A DNA stretch of 64,000 nt from Aliivibrio sp. EL58 (GCF_900312675.1 NZ_OMPC01000011.1:62268-126267); one strand, 5' to 3'. Counted from the stretch's first letter, positions 8,861-18,311 are shown. The notes: a model not told the origin generated them from the sequence alone. Program-made: numbers and translations.

Positions 8861-9277
8861 ATGATGACTATTCCATGGAGCTCTTTATTTGGCGGTATGC
8901 TATTAGGTGTATCTGCAACTTTACTACTTTTACTCAATGGTAAAATTGCAGGTATTAGTGGTGTACTTACCGGGTTAATGACGCCGAAAAAACGTGATTA
9001 TGCGTGGCGATGGCTGTTTGTGCTTAGTATGGTTGGTGGTGGTGCTATTGGTGTGTATTTCTTAGGGGCTGAAGTGCCTAAAGAGTATGAAACCACCACT
9101 AGCATGCTTATCGTTGCCGGATTATTAGTGGGTATTGGCACTCGTTTAGGTAATGGTTGTACGAGTGGTCATGGAATTTGTGGCATTGGGCGCTTATCCA
9201 TTCGCTCAATAGTCGCTACTGCGGTCTTTATGTTTGTTGCTGCGGTAACTGTGTTTGTTCGATTACATGTACTTTAA
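8861..9277 (+). CDS. YeeE/YedE family membrane protein, first half-transporter
   Basis: This 138-residue inner-membrane protein has about four hydrophobic helices and the family signature [20 protein letters not shown] with conserved cysteines. YeeE/YedE (TsuA-like) proteins import thiosulfate or related sulfur compounds; the cysteines relay the substrate. The next gene, 12 bp downstream, is the matching second half, so the pair probably forms one split transporter. Its substrate is not shown by sequence. A start at 8864 is also possible. The neighbour metA also concerns sulfur metabolism but is divergent and separately controlled. Confidence 0.87.
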   Translation: MMTIPWSSLFGGMLLGVSATLLLLLNGKIAGISGVLTGLMTPKKRDYAWRWLFVLSMVGGGAIGVYFLGAEVPKEYETTTSMLIVAGLLVGIGTRLGNGCTSGHGICGIGRLSIRSIVATAVFMFVAAVTVFVRLHVL

Positions 9278-9289
9278 TAAGGGGTAGTT

Positions 9290-9721
9290 ATGAATAATGT
9301 ATTGTTTCGTTTAGTTGCTCTTATCTCTGGTCTTCTATTTGGTCTAGGTATGACAATATCAGGCATGGCTGACCCTGCTAAAGTGATTGGTTTTTTAGAT
9401 GTCGCTGGTAACTGGGATCCAAGCTTAATGTTTGTAATGGGAGGGGCGCTATTAGTATTTATGCCTGCCTATTTCTTGCTAATTAAACCAAAAACAAAAC
9501 CACTTAATGCTGAAGAATTTTGTTTATCTAACAGCAAAAAAATTGATACGAAATTACTATTAGGTGCAGCGATCTTTGGGCTAGGTTGGGGAATTGCTGG
9601 AGTTTGTCCTGGGCCTGCGGTATCGAGTCTCGCTTTAGGTAATAGTGATGTCGTTATATTCACCTTTGCCATGATGTTAGGGTTAGGAAGTACTCACTTT
9701 ATCCTTAATAAAAATACGTAA
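9290..9721 (+). CDS. YeeE/YedE family membrane protein, second half (DUF6691 type)
   Basis: This 143-residue membrane protein has about four helices. It carries the paired signatures GLGMTISGMADPAKVIGFLD near the N-terminus and WGIAGVCPGPAV near the C-terminus, which are typical of the partner of small YeeE/YedE proteins. AGGGGT... (GGGGTAG) precedes the ATG, and the gene follows its partner by 12 bp, so the two form an operon ending at a strong hairpin. A role in sulfur-compound import is inferred from the family. Confidence 0.87.
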   Translation: MNNVLFRLVALISGLLFGLGMTISGMADPAKVIGFLDVAGNWDPSLMFVMGGALLVFMPAYFLLIKPKTKPLNAEEFCLSNSKKIDTKLLLGAAIFGLGWGIAGVCPGPAVSSLALGNSDVVIFTFAMMLGLGSTHFILNKNT

Positions 9722-9732
9722 CACCAAACAGA

Positions 9733-9770
9733 ATAGAGAGGAGCTAATCTCAGCATTAGCTCCTCTCTAT
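9733..9770. terminator. 16-bp perfect stem-loop between YeeE pair and VOC gene
   Basis: ATAGAGAGGAGCTAAT (9733-9748) pairs perfectly with 9755-9770 around a 6-nt loop. The genes on both sides converge here. The T-run after the stem is weak (TTACTCC), so it may be a bidirectional or mRNA-protecting hairpin. Confidence 0.75.
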
Positions 9771-9796
9771 TTACTCCAGTTCTAATGAGTTATTCT

Positions 9797-10216
9797 TTAT
9801 TCATAACAATAGCGCTCTTCTTCTTTATCACTGCTGTATTCGACTAATTCCCATTCAAAATGCGCTTTATCATAAAAATATAGGCGTCTGCCATGCTTTT
9901 CTTGCATGATATCTCCATTCTGCTCATACCCTAAAGCCAGTAATTTTTGCTGGATTTTATCTAAATCTTCAACAATTAAGCCGATATGGTTAATCCCTAT
10001 ATTTTTATACGGATAGCGTGTGTCTTTTGAATTACTCATCTCTTGTGGCTCTTGCAGAGCAAAATAGCAATTGGCATTGCCTATGTGGGCCCAACGATGA
10101 GCACCATCAGGAGTTTTATCTATCTTGATACGAAAATCAGGCGCAGCGTTTAACAAAAAAGCAGTAGCGGCATCGATATTAGGTACAGTGATATTAGCAT
10201 GTTCAAATCGTGTCAT
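9797..10216 (-). CDS. VOC-superfamily (glyoxalase/dioxygenase fold) protein
   Basis: The 139-residue product starts MTRFEHANITVPNIDAATAFL and continues with NIGINHIGLIVEDLDKIQQKL and HFEWELVEYSS, the two beta-alpha-beta-beta-beta modules of the VOC fold. Candidate metal ligands are the histidine in RFEHANI or NHIGLI and the glutamate in WELVE. AAGGAG precedes the ATG. The family includes lactoylglutathione lyases, fosfomycin-resistance proteins and extradiol dioxygenases; the substrate cannot be told from sequence. The promoter has a MerR-type 19-bp spacer with a dyad, which suggests induction by an electrophile or redox signal. Confidence 0.8.
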   Translation of the reverse strand: MTRFEHANITVPNIDAATAFLLNAAPDFRIKIDKTPDGAHRWAHIGNANCYFALQEPQEMSNSKDTRYPYKNIGINHIGLIVEDLDKIQQKLLALGYEQNGDIMQEKHGRRLYFYDKAHFEWELVEYSSDKEEERYCYE

Positions 10217-10258
10217 AGGTGACTCCTTGTCATTGGTCTATTTTGTTACTGTCCGTCC

Positions 10259-10289
10259 ACTCTAAAACCTGAACTTAACTTTAGGTCAA
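10259..10289 (-). promoter_or_regulatory. MerR-type long-spacer promoter of the VOC gene
   Basis: On the minus strand, -35 TTGACC (10289-10284) and -10 TAGAGT (10264-10259) are separated by 19 bp. The spacer overlaps a dyad ACCTAAAGTT/AAGTTCAGGT (8 of 10 positions symmetric). Overlong spacers with such a dyad are the hallmark of MerR-family activators, and the sequence resembles SoxR/AdhR-type operators. The 5' leader would be about 35 nt. No MerR gene is in the window. Confidence 0.65.
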
Positions 10290-10794
10290 CAGTTTATTTT
10301 TTGTTTTATTTTTAAGGTATGGCGAATTCATTAATGTTTAATTGATGAATATATTAATAATTTTTTAGCTTTTATTTATCCTTATTATTTTTAATGATTT
10401 AAAAATGACGAGTTGAGATTTCTTGATCTATTTATATTCTATTTACGTTGTGTTCATATTGGATGACTTTTATTCATACTAATAACAGCTCTGTTAATCT
10501 AGTGGATAAAAAAAGTGGCAAATATTCACCTAAGGTTTAACTTTAGCGGGTTGTTTTTAATTGGCTTGTAAAACAGTGCTTTAGTGTTTATTTGTGGCTT
10601 TTTTTTGCTGTAATTCTCTGCTTGGATCCTAAGATTGCATTTTTGAAAGGGGAATCTCATATAAAAGAGAGTAAGGGTTATCTATAATCCATTTTTCATT
10701 ATATATAGACGTAAATATCACGCTAAAGATTATTATTTTTGATGCGTTTATTTCACTCGTTTTATATTAATATCTAATCAAATATGAGTATCTT
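10290..10794. other. AT-rich intergenic region upstream of cadC
   Basis: About 505 bp of very AT-rich sequence with many TTTTTATT and TTAAT tracts. I see no ORF with a ribosome site and no clear hairpin. It must hold the cadC promoter and is a likely target for nucleoid proteins such as H-NS. Confidence 0.5.
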
Positions 10795-12423
10795 ATGGTC
10801 GGGATCTGTTTTCAAATTAATGACTGGACATTGGTTGTTGAGGAAAATAAGTTGTATCGCCAAGATAGGGAAGTCTCAGTCGAACCTCGTTTAGTCAACT
10901 TGTTACAGTTTTTAGCTCAGCATTCAGGTGAAGTATTTTGTCGTGATGAGCTGATTAAGCACGTCTGGGACGGAGCATTCGTAACGGATCAAGTCGTAAC
11001 TCAGTCTATATTTGAATTACGAAAAATATTAAGAGATGGACGCTTAGATAACGCGAGATATTTAGTTACGGTACCAAAGCGTGGTTATAAGTTGGTTGCT
11101 GAAACTCAAATTGTTAATTTTGAAAATACAGAGTTTTGGAAGCCTTGCGACCACTCTGCAACAACAAAGCCACTAGTATCGAATAATATAGAATTACAGA
11201 ATATTGATAGTGAACTCACTGACGATAAAGAGCCATCGACAGAGCCTGACCTCTCTTTTCCATCGGGACCGTTAACTCGTGCGATGACAACGATATCGAA
11301 AGATGTTGAAAACGAGAAAAAGAAACAAGGAACGAGTTTTAACTCTTTTCATCGCTGGAAATTACTCGCGTTTGATGCATTTCTTGTCTGTATTTTAATA
11401 GCAGTGATCATGTCGGCTACATATCAACAAACCAGTACCCATATAACCAAAGCAATTGATATTGATTTAATTGAATTTACGTTTCATGAGAGTCGAAATC
11501 AAAAGGATGAAACTGAGTTTCTTGCGGATGGGATCAGTCAAAAGTTAATGGCAGATTTAGCCAGTATTGGTGACTATCGTGTTCAGATAGATAAAACAGC
11601 ATTTACCACCGGAATTTTACCGGGAAAAGTGGTTGCTGTTCGGGTAGAAGAGCAACAGAATAAAACCTACTTAGATATTGAATACCGCAGTAATACATCA
11701 AATAAAGTATTGTTCAGTCGCCAGTATCGAATGACAACCTCAAATCTTGAACAGGTATTGCGTCAATCCTCTTTAGATTTGATGAAAGCACTTGGAGTGC
11801 AAGTATCAACAGAGCAGATGGATGATTTGATGGTAGGGCTACCGAAAGAGCCAGGGTTGCTTGAGATGCTAATTCAAGCGAATCATTACATTAATCAGCC
11901 AGATCCTAGATTGTTTGAGCAGGGAATAAGACTATTAGAAAAGATATCAGCGGCAGAGCCTAATAATGGTTACATTTCTGCAGAGCTTTATATTGCTTAT
12001 AATGCATTTTCAGCCCTCAACCCGGCGTTAGAGCTTAATGATAATACGATTAAGATTGATAATTTAAGTCAGAACCTTACGGAGAAATACGGGTTAGAAA
12101 CTGATGTACGATTGCCTGCTCGTATTTATGAAGCATTAGCGATGAATGCCATTAAGCAAGATAATAAAGAAGCTGCACAGCATTATCTTAACTTAGCTTT
12201 TAAGCGTAGAGAGTCGGCTTTCTCTTATATTCTAGAAGGTAAACTCGAAGAGTTGAATGGTAACCTAGATTTGGCAGGAGATGCTTATAGTCGCGCGTTT
12301 TTTATGGATACATCATTAGAGACATATATGTTGAGTGAAAACTTAGCGTTTTATAGCGATCTCGAAACGGTTGCGTATTTTATGTATAAAGCGATTAAGC
12401 CAAGTAGTATTCGATTAATCTAG
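10795..12423 (+). CDS. cadC: CadC-type membrane-integrated transcriptional activator
   Basis: The 542-residue product has an OmpR/PhoB-type winged helix at residues 1-105 (EVSVEPRLVNLLQFLAQHSGEVFCRDELIKHVWDG... VTVPKRGYKLV), a polar linker, one transmembrane helix at about 189-210 (LLAFDAFLVCILIAVIMSAT) and a 320-residue periplasmic sensor domain ending in TPR-like helices. This is the ToxR/CadC architecture, and E. coli CadC (512 aa) senses low pH and lysine to activate cadBA. The cadB and cadA genes lie 2.2 kb downstream with agcS in between, so regulation of that pair is a strong inference. The ATG at 10795 lacks a clear Shine-Dalgarno. Confidence 0.85.
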   Translation: MVGICFQINDWTLVVEENKLYRQDREVSVEPRLVNLLQFLAQHSGEVFCRDELIKHVWDGAFVTDQVVTQSIFELRKILRDGRLDNARYLVTVPKRGYKLVAETQIVNFENTEFWKPCDHSATTKPLVSNNIELQNIDSELTDDKEPSTEPDLSFPSGPLTRAMTTISKDVENEKKKQGTSFNSFHRWKLLAFDAFLVCILIAVIMSATYQQTSTHITKAIDIDLIEFTFHESRNQKDETEFLADGISQKLMADLASIGDYRVQIDKTAFTTGILPGKVVAVRVEEQQNKTYLDIEYRSNTSNKVLFSRQYRMTTSNLEQVLRQSSLDLMKALGVQVSTEQMDDLMVGLPKEPGLLEMLIQANHYINQPDPRLFEQGIRLLEKISAAEPNNGYISAELYIAYNAFSALNPALELNDNTIKIDNLSQNLTEKYGLETDVRLPARIYEALAMNAIKQDNKEAAQHYLNLAFKRRESAFSYILEGKLEELNGNLDLAGDAYSRAFFMDTSLETYMLSENLAFYSDLETVAYFMYKAIKPSSIRLI

Positions 12424-12446
12424 CCATAGATAGATAGATAGATAAG

Positions 12447-12488
12447 AAAAGGCCCGTCGAACATAGGTTTGACGGGCCTTTTTATTTT
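12447..12488. terminator. bidirectional terminator between cadC and agcS
   Basis: A stem of 16 pairs with one G-U (12447-12462 with 12467-12482) has a 4-nt loop and T-rich flanks on both sides. A short ATAG tandem repeat (about four units, 12425-12443) precedes it. Confidence 0.9.
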
Positions 12489-12518
12489 TAACTAAGAGTA
12501 ATGTTAGCTAGAAAAAGA

Positions 12519-13988
12519 TTATGCTTTCTTTTTCTTTGGGTGCCATGCACCGTCTAAATCATCAAGCTCAGGGAACTTAGTGCGATCAAACTCTGGCGTT
12601 TTACCCGCTTTAAGTTGAGTTTCGTAATCTTTAATGATTTTGATAGCTAGCTTAGAAAGTAGGATTAACGCAACGATGTTGATTAATGCCATCATACCCA
12701 TAGAAGCATCAGCTAGGTTCCATACCACTGGTAGTGAGGCTACAGAGCCAAACATAACCATAGCTAGAACACACAGACGGAAACCAAACAGACCTTTCTT
12801 AGAGTTACCATTCAAGAACATTACGTTTGTTTCAGCGTAGCTGTAGTTCGCAATGATAGAAGTGAAACAAAATAGAAGAATAGCCAATGCCATAAAGTAG
12901 CTTGTCCAACCGCCTAACTCATTGGTTAGCGCTTGTTGAAGAAGACTAATACCTGTTGCAGCATCTGGCTGATCCATTACGCCAGAAAGCATAATCATTG
13001 CAGCAGAAGCCGTACAGATAACTAGCGTATCAACAAACACACCTAGCATTTGCACAAAACCTTGTGATGCAGGGTGGTTAGGATTTGGTGTAGCACTTGC
13101 CGCGATGTTAGCCGCAGAACCCATACCCGCTTCGTTCGAGAATAGACCACGAGCGATACCAGATTGCATAGCTTGAGCGATAGTATATGCAACACCACCA
13201 GCTGCCGCTTCTTGCCAACCAAATGCGCTCTTAACGATAAGCGTTAATACTGCAGGAACTTCAGTAATGTTCATTACTACAATAATTAGTGCAATCGCAA
13301 GGTAACCAATTGCCATAACAGGAACGATTTTTGATGATGCACTAGCAACACGACGTAAACCACCCATGATAAAGAAGCCAGAAACAGCAACAATAACCAG
13401 ACCCATGATAGTTTTATCAAAACCAAATGAATGGTTAAGAGCATCAGTGATGGTATTCGCTTGAACGGCGTTAAATACTAAACCAAAAGCAATGATTAGG
13501 AAGATAGAGAAAAGCGTACCCATCCAACGTTGACCAAGACCTTTCTCCATGTAGTAAGCAGGGCCGCCACGGTATTGACCGTCAACGTCTTTCACTTTAT
13601 ACACTTGAGCTAGTGTTGATTCAATGAATGCTGTCGCCATACCAAATAGAGCAATCACCCACATCCAGAAAATAGCACCAGGGCCACCAACGGTTAATGC
13701 AACTGCCACACCTGCCATGTTGCCCGTTCCCACGCGAGCTGCCATAGAGGTACAAAATACTTGATAAGAGCTGATTCCGCTGTCGATCTCTTGACCGCTG
13801 CGTAAAATTTTAACTGAATGACCAAGTTGGCGAAGCTGAATGAAGCCAAGGCGTACAGTGAAGTACACACCCACACCAACAAGAAGATAAACGAGGACTT
13901 GCCCCCAAAGAAGGCCATTGATCGCGCCAATAACGGACATTAATGCCTCGTTCATTGACTCAATTAGCGTTGAATCTGTGTTTGTCAT
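12519..13988 (-). CDS. sodium:alanine symporter family protein (AgcS)
   Basis: The 489-residue inner-membrane protein has about ten to eleven helices. It carries AGCS/DAACS signatures such as GNMAGVAVALTVGGPGAIFWMWVIALFGMATAFIE (residues about 90-125), YRGGPAYYMEKGLGQRW and GLFSNEAGMGSAANIAASA. These carriers import alanine or glycine with Na+. It lies between cadC and cadB on the opposite strand. Some Vibrio agcS genes have a tandem glycine riboswitch; I looked for it upstream and did not find it. The lysine-rich C-terminus (HPKKKKA) is cytoplasmic. Confidence 0.93.
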   Translation of the reverse strand: MTNTDSTLIESMNEALMSVIGAINGLLWGQVLVYLLVGVGVYFTVRLGFIQLRQLGHSVKILRSGQEIDSGISSYQVFCTSMAARVGTGNMAGVAVALTVGGPGAIFWMWVIALFGMATAFIESTLAQVYKVKDVDGQYRGGPAYYMEKGLGQRWMGTLFSIFLIIAFGLVFNAVQANTITDALNHSFGFDKTIMGLVIVAVSGFFIMGGLRRVASASSKIVPVMAIGYLAIALIIVVMNITEVPAVLTLIVKSAFGWQEAAAGGVAYTIAQAMQSGIARGLFSNEAGMGSAANIAASATPNPNHPASQGFVQMLGVFVDTLVICTASAAMIMLSGVMDQPDAATGISLLQQALTNELGGWTSYFMALAILLFCFTSIIANYSYAETNVMFLNGNSKKGLFGFRLCVLAMVMFGSVASLPVVWNLADASMGMMALINIVALILLSKLAIKIIKDYETQLKAGKTPEFDRTKFPELDDLDGAWHPKKKKA

Positions 13989-14516
13989 GAAATTTCCTTA
14001 TTAATAATCGTTAATTTATTTTTCCTAAAAAATGGATAACGAATCGCCAATCTTTAAGAAATATAAGTAACCTTGTTATAAAGTTGTATGAAATATCGTT
14101 TGCTAAGGATTTGCGGCGATTAATATAGTTCAGTGGGCGTTGTATAGTCAATAATAATGAAACAATATGTCGTACTTTTTTTACGTATGTGTATAAAGAT
14201 TTACAATTTAAGTCTTGTGATTTTTATATTTATTACCCATTAAATAATTATGGTCTTTGTTCTTTCTCTTTCCTTATAAAGAAGAGATAAACATTTAAAT
14301 TAAAGAGGGGAAACACAGCACCTTGAGATGTTTATCTTTTTTATTAATCTAAAATAAAACCTAAATGAAATCACTTAACCTATTGAAATTAAGTTGTTTT
14401 ATATATTGTGTTTTTTTAATTCAAGTAAATGTCCTTATTTTTTTATCATTATTTTATTGATAACTTTATCCTTATTTTTTTTCGATTCATTGGGCGTAAT
14501 CTTCATCTCAACATTC
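13989..14516. other. intergenic region between agcS and cadB, distal part
   Basis: This AT-rich divergent control region contains no supported ORF. It carries GAGATGTTTATCTTTT near 14326, similar to GGGATGTTGTTTATCT at 14521, so the GATGTT-TTATCT motif occurs twice upstream of cadB. It must hold the agcS and cadB promoters; I could not place them with confidence. Confidence 0.45.
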
Positions 14517-14580
14517 GAGCGGGATGTTGTTTATCTACCCCAACAGAGTTTGTATGACCTGTTTAAATAACATCTCGCCC
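14517..14580 (+). promoter_or_regulatory. imperfect inverted repeat upstream of cadB
   Basis: GAGCGGGATGTTGTTTA (14517-14533) is mirrored by TTTAAATAACATCTCGCCC (14562-14580). A small GGGCT/AGCCC hairpin follows at 14604-14621, just before the cadB ribosome site GGAG. The repeat may be a CadC-binding arrangement or a leader stem. Position and symmetry support regulation; the factor is inferred. Confidence 0.45.
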
Positions 14581-14644
14581 TCTTAAATAAAATTTCGCAT
14601 AACGGGCTAATAATAGAGCCCATTCGATAATCCCTGGAGATGTT

Positions 14645-15979
14645 ATGGAATCGAATACAAAAAAAATTGGCTTAATTGCCTGTACGGGTGTTGTTGCCGG
14701 CAACATGATGGGGAGTGGTATTGCACTATTACCTTCTTCATTAGCGGCAGTCGGCTCAGTATCCATCTTTAGCTGGATCATTTGTTTAGTGGGTGCATTA
14801 AGTTTGGCGTTTGTTTTTGCCCGCTTAGCAACTAAGAATCCGCAAGAAGGTGGCCCTATTGCCTATGCTGGTGAAGTATCACCGGTGTTTGGTTTCCAAA
14901 CTGGTGTCCTTTACTACCACGCAAACTGGATTGGTAACTTAGCAATCGCCATTACTGGTGTTTCTTACTTATCTGTTTTCTTCCCTGCTTTGAATGACCC
15001 TATCCCTGCAGCTGCCGCGACGATTGCATCAGTATGGTTATTTACTCTAGTTAACTTACTAGGTGGTAGCTGGGTTAGTCGTCTTTGTACTTTAGGTTTA
15101 GGTCTTATCCTTATCCCTGTTGTGGGCACTGGTGTTGTCGGTTGGACTCACTTCGACCCTGCTTTATATAGCCAAAACTGGAATGTATCTTCAGGTACTA
15201 GCAGTCACGCTGTTATTAGCGCGGTTCTTATCTGTCTATGGTCATTCGTTGGTGTTGAATCAGCAGCGGTATCATCTGGTATGGTAAAAAACCCAAAACG
15301 CACCGTTCCTCTAGCAACAATGCTTGGTACTGCGATTGCGGGTGTGATTTATATCCTATCAACTCAAGTGATCAGCGGTATGTTCCCAGCAGCAGAAGTG
15401 GCGGCATCAGGCGCACCATTTGCGCTAGCAACCACTGAAATCTTCGGTAGCTGGTCAGCGCCATTTGTTGCTGCATTTACTGCCCTAGCATGTTTCACAT
15501 CACTGGGTTCTTGGATGATGTTAGTTGGTGAAGCCGGTAAACGTGCCGCTCACGATGGTAACTTCCCTAAAATCTACGGTGAAACGGATAAAAACGGTGT
15601 TGCGAAAAAAGGTCTTGTACTTGCCTCGCTAAAAATGACAGCGCTAATGGTTGTATTGACTGTATTTAGCTCTCAATCTGCACATACTGCTGACTTATTT
15701 AATCAGTTAACGACTGATGCCGTACTACTAACAATGCTTCCTTACTTCTATTCAAGCATTAACTTAATTCGATTCGAAGGTATGACAACACGCAGTGGCT
15801 TCACCATGTTCTTCTCTGGTATTGCTTGTGTGTTCTGCATGATTGCTCTTGCTGGTGCAGAAGGCGCAACACTGACTGCAACCTTCATCGTGTCACTTGT
15901 TATCTTAATGTTCTACGCAAAAAAAATGGGCTTGAAACAATCAGAGCAACATATCAGCAATGAAGCTGCTGCCCATTAA
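14645..15979 (+). CDS. cadB: lysine/cadaverine antiporter CadB
   Basis: CadB is an APC-superfamily inner-membrane antiporter that imports lysine and exports cadaverine made by CadA, consuming protons in acid. The 444-residue product begins MESNTKKIGLIACTGVVAGN, with the substrate-loop GNMMGSGIALLP and about 12 helices, and matches E. coli CadB in length (444). CTGGAGATGTT precedes the ATG. It is followed by cadA 117 bp downstream, with a strong hairpin between them. Confidence 0.95.
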   Translation: MESNTKKIGLIACTGVVAGNMMGSGIALLPSSLAAVGSVSIFSWIICLVGALSLAFVFARLATKNPQEGGPIAYAGEVSPVFGFQTGVLYYHANWIGNLAIAITGVSYLSVFFPALNDPIPAAAATIASVWLFTLVNLLGGSWVSRLCTLGLGLILIPVVGTGVVGWTHFDPALYSQNWNVSSGTSSHAVISAVLICLWSFVGVESAAVSSGMVKNPKRTVPLATMLGTAIAGVIYILSTQVISGMFPAAEVAASGAPFALATTEIFGSWSAPFVAAFTALACFTSLGSWMMLVGEAGKRAAHDGNFPKIYGETDKNGVAKKGLVLASLKMTALMVVLTVFSSQSAHTADLFNQLTTDAVLLTMLPYFYSSINLIRFEGMTTRSGFTMFFSGIACVFCMIALAGAEGATLTATFIVSLVILMFYAKKMGLKQSEQHISNEAAAH

Positions 15980-16032
15980 TATCACTCGATAGCGTGAATA
16001 CTTAACGCTACCAACTTAATAAATTTACCCTC

Positions 16033-16074
16033 AGGCGCTCCACTACCTCACCATCAAAAAGATGGGGAGCGCCT
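16033..16074 (+). terminator. stem-loop in the cadB-cadA intergenic region
   Basis: AGGCGCTCC (16033-16041) pairs with GGAGCGCCT (16066-16074), and inside it CCATC (16051-16055) pairs with GATGG (16061-16065). The following TTGTTTCGTCTT is only moderately T-rich, so it is more likely a partial terminator or mRNA-stability element that sets the cadB:cadA ratio than a full stop. Confidence 0.65.
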
Positions 16075-16096
16075 TGTTTCGTCTTGGAGATATAAA

Positions 16097-18235
16097 ATGA
16101 ATATTTTTGCTATCCTAAACCACTCAGGTGTTTTCTTTAAAGAAGAGCCAGTACGCGAATTACATGCCTCTTTAGAAAAAGCAGGCTACAAAGTAGTTTA
16201 CCCAGTAGACGCGCAAGATTTATACAAAATGGTCGAAATGAACCCACGTATTTGTGGTGTGTTATTTGACTGGGATAAATACTCACTAGACCTATGTACT
16301 GAAATTAATACCTTGAATGAAAAATTGCCTTTGTATGCATTTGCAAACCAACATTCAACATTAGATATTTCATTAACTGATTTACGTCTAAACCTTCACT
16401 TCTTCGAATATGCCCTAGATATGGCTGACGATATCGCGTTGAAAATTAATCAAGCGACTGAAGAGTATAAAGACCAAATCATGCCTCCTTTTACTAAAGC
16501 GTTATTTAAATACGTTGAAGAAGGTAAATATACGTTCTGTACTCCAGGTCACATGGGCGGTACTGCTTTCCAAAAAAGTCCTGCTGGCAGCATCTTCTAT
16601 GATTTCTACGGTCCAAACGCATTTAAAGCAGATGTATCAATCTCAATGCCTGAGCTGGGTTCATTGCTTGATCACTCTGGTCCTCATAAAGACGCTGAAG
16701 AGTACATTGCTCGTACCTTTAATGCCGACAGCTCTTACATCGTAACTAACGGTACGTCTACATCAAACAAGATTGTAGGTATGTTCTCTGCACCAGCAGG
16801 CAGCACAGTACTTGTTGACCGTAACTGTCATAAATCTCTGACTCATATGATGATGATGAGTGATGTAACGCCTATCTACTTCCGTCCAACGCGTAACGCT
16901 TACGGTATTTTAGGTGGCATTCCACAAAGTGAATTCACTCGTGAAGTGATTGAGCAAAAAGTAGCAGCAACACCAAACGCAACAATGCCGGGTTATGCAG
17001 TTATTACGAACTCAACTTACGATGGTCTGTTGTACAACACTCAATACATCAAAGAAACGCTAGACACTAAATTCATTCACTTCGACAGTGCTTGGGTTCC
17101 TTACACTAACTTCAACTCTATTTACGAAGGTAAATGTGGTATGAGTGGTGAAGCGATGCCAGGTAAAGTGTTCTATGAAACACAATCAACGCATAAATTA
17201 TTGGCTGCGTTCTCTCAAGCATCAATGATCCACGTAAAAGGTGAATTTGATAAAGAGTCATTTAACGAAGCATTCATGATGCACACATCAACATCACCTC
17301 AATACGGTATTGTTGCATCAACTGAAACCGCTGCGGCAATGATGCGTGGTAATACAGGTAAGAAACTAATCCAAGATTCAATTGATCGTGCGATTCGTTT
17401 CCGTAAAGAGATCAAACGTCTACAAGGCGAAAGTGAAAGCTGGTTCTTTGATGTATGGCAACCAGAAAACATCGATACAACAGAATGTTGGAAACTGGAT
17501 CCTAAAGATTCATGGCATGGCTTCAAGGACATCGATGATGATCACATGTACCTTGATCCAATCAAAGTAACGCTATTAACTCCAGGGATGAACGAAAATA
17601 GCGAAATGAGTGATACAGGTATTCCTGCCTCAATCGTTGCTAAATACTTAGATGAACACGGTATCGTAGTAGAGAAAACAGGTCCATATAACCTATTGTT
17701 CCTATTCTCTATCGGTATTGATAAATCAAAAGCAATGCAACTACTGCGTGCATTAACTGACTTTAAACGTGGCTTTGATCTAAACTTAACAGTGAAAAAC
17801 TTCCTTCCTTCACTGTACAACGAAGATCCAAGCTTCTACGAAGGTATGCGTATTCAAGAACTGGCACAAGGTATTCACGATCTAACTCGTCAATACCGTT
17901 TACCAGAACTGATGTTTAAAGCGTTTGATGTATTACCAGAGCTTAAAGTAACACCACACGCAGCATGGCAAGAAGAGCTACGCGGTAATGTGGAGGAAGT
18001 GAAACTGGAAGAAATGGTTAATCGTGTAAGTGCGAATATGATCCTTCCTTACCCACCAGGGGTTCCACTAGTACTTCCAGGTGAAATGGTAACGGCTGAG
18101 TCTCGTCCAGTACTTGATTTCTTAGAAATGCTATGTGCTATCGGCGCACATTACCCAGGCTTTGAAACTGATATTCACGGTGTATATGCTCAAAAAGATG
18201 GCAGTTACACAGTGAAAGTACTAAAAGAAGATTAA
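16097..18235 (+). CDS. cadA: inducible lysine decarboxylase CadA
   Basis: CadA is a PLP-dependent cytosolic enzyme that converts lysine to cadaverine and CO2, raising pH. The 712-residue product (E. coli 715) has the N-terminal wing domain, the fold-type I core with TFCTPGHMGGTAFQKSP, and the PLP lysine in ETQSTHKLLAAFSQ at Lys367, the same number as in E. coli. It ends VYAQKDGSYTVKVLKED. GGAGATATAAA precedes the ATG. It forms a module with cadB and is followed by pdxY, a kinase producing its cofactor. Confidence 0.97.
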   Translation: MNIFAILNHSGVFFKEEPVRELHASLEKAGYKVVYPVDAQDLYKMVEMNPRICGVLFDWDKYSLDLCTEINTLNEKLPLYAFANQHSTLDISLTDLRLNLHFFEYALDMADDIALKINQATEEYKDQIMPPFTKALFKYVEEGKYTFCTPGHMGGTAFQKSPAGSIFYDFYGPNAFKADVSISMPELGSLLDHSGPHKDAEEYIARTFNADSSYIVTNGTSTSNKIVGMFSAPAGSTVLVDRNCHKSLTHMMMMSDVTPIYFRPTRNAYGILGGIPQSEFTREVIEQKVAATPNATMPGYAVITNSTYDGLLYNTQYIKETLDTKFIHFDSAWVPYTNFNSIYEGKCGMSGEAMPGKVFYETQSTHKLLAAFSQASMIHVKGEFDKESFNEAFMMHTSTSPQYGIVASTETAAAMMRGNTGKKLIQDSIDRAIRFRKEIKRLQGESESWFFDVWQPENIDTTECWKLDPKDSWHGFKDIDDDHMYLDPIKVTLLTPGMNENSEMSDTGIPASIVAKYLDEHGIVVEKTGPYNLLFLFSIGIDKSKAMQLLRALTDFKRGFDLNLTVKNFLPSLYNEDPSFYEGMRIQELAQGIHDLTRQYRLPELMFKAFDVLPELKVTPHAAWQEELRGNVEEVKLEEMVNRVSANMILPYPPGVPLVLPGEMVTAESRPVLDFLEMLCAIGAHYPGFETDIHGVYAQKDGSYTVKVLKED

Positions 18236-18311
18236 GCCCTAGGGTTTTGAAGGATTATCGTTTATTTTAGGGCACGGAAGCCCTTACTCTATTTTAAATT
18301 ATGGTGATGTT

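Noticed and set aside
12425-12445. ATAG microsatellite after cadC
   Set aside because: Only about four units outside a coding region and before the terminator; not a convincing phase-variable locus.
13989-14330. Glycine riboswitch upstream of agcS
   Set aside because: Tandem glycine riboswitches precede some Vibrio agcS genes, but the conserved aptamer sequences were not found on the minus strand here.
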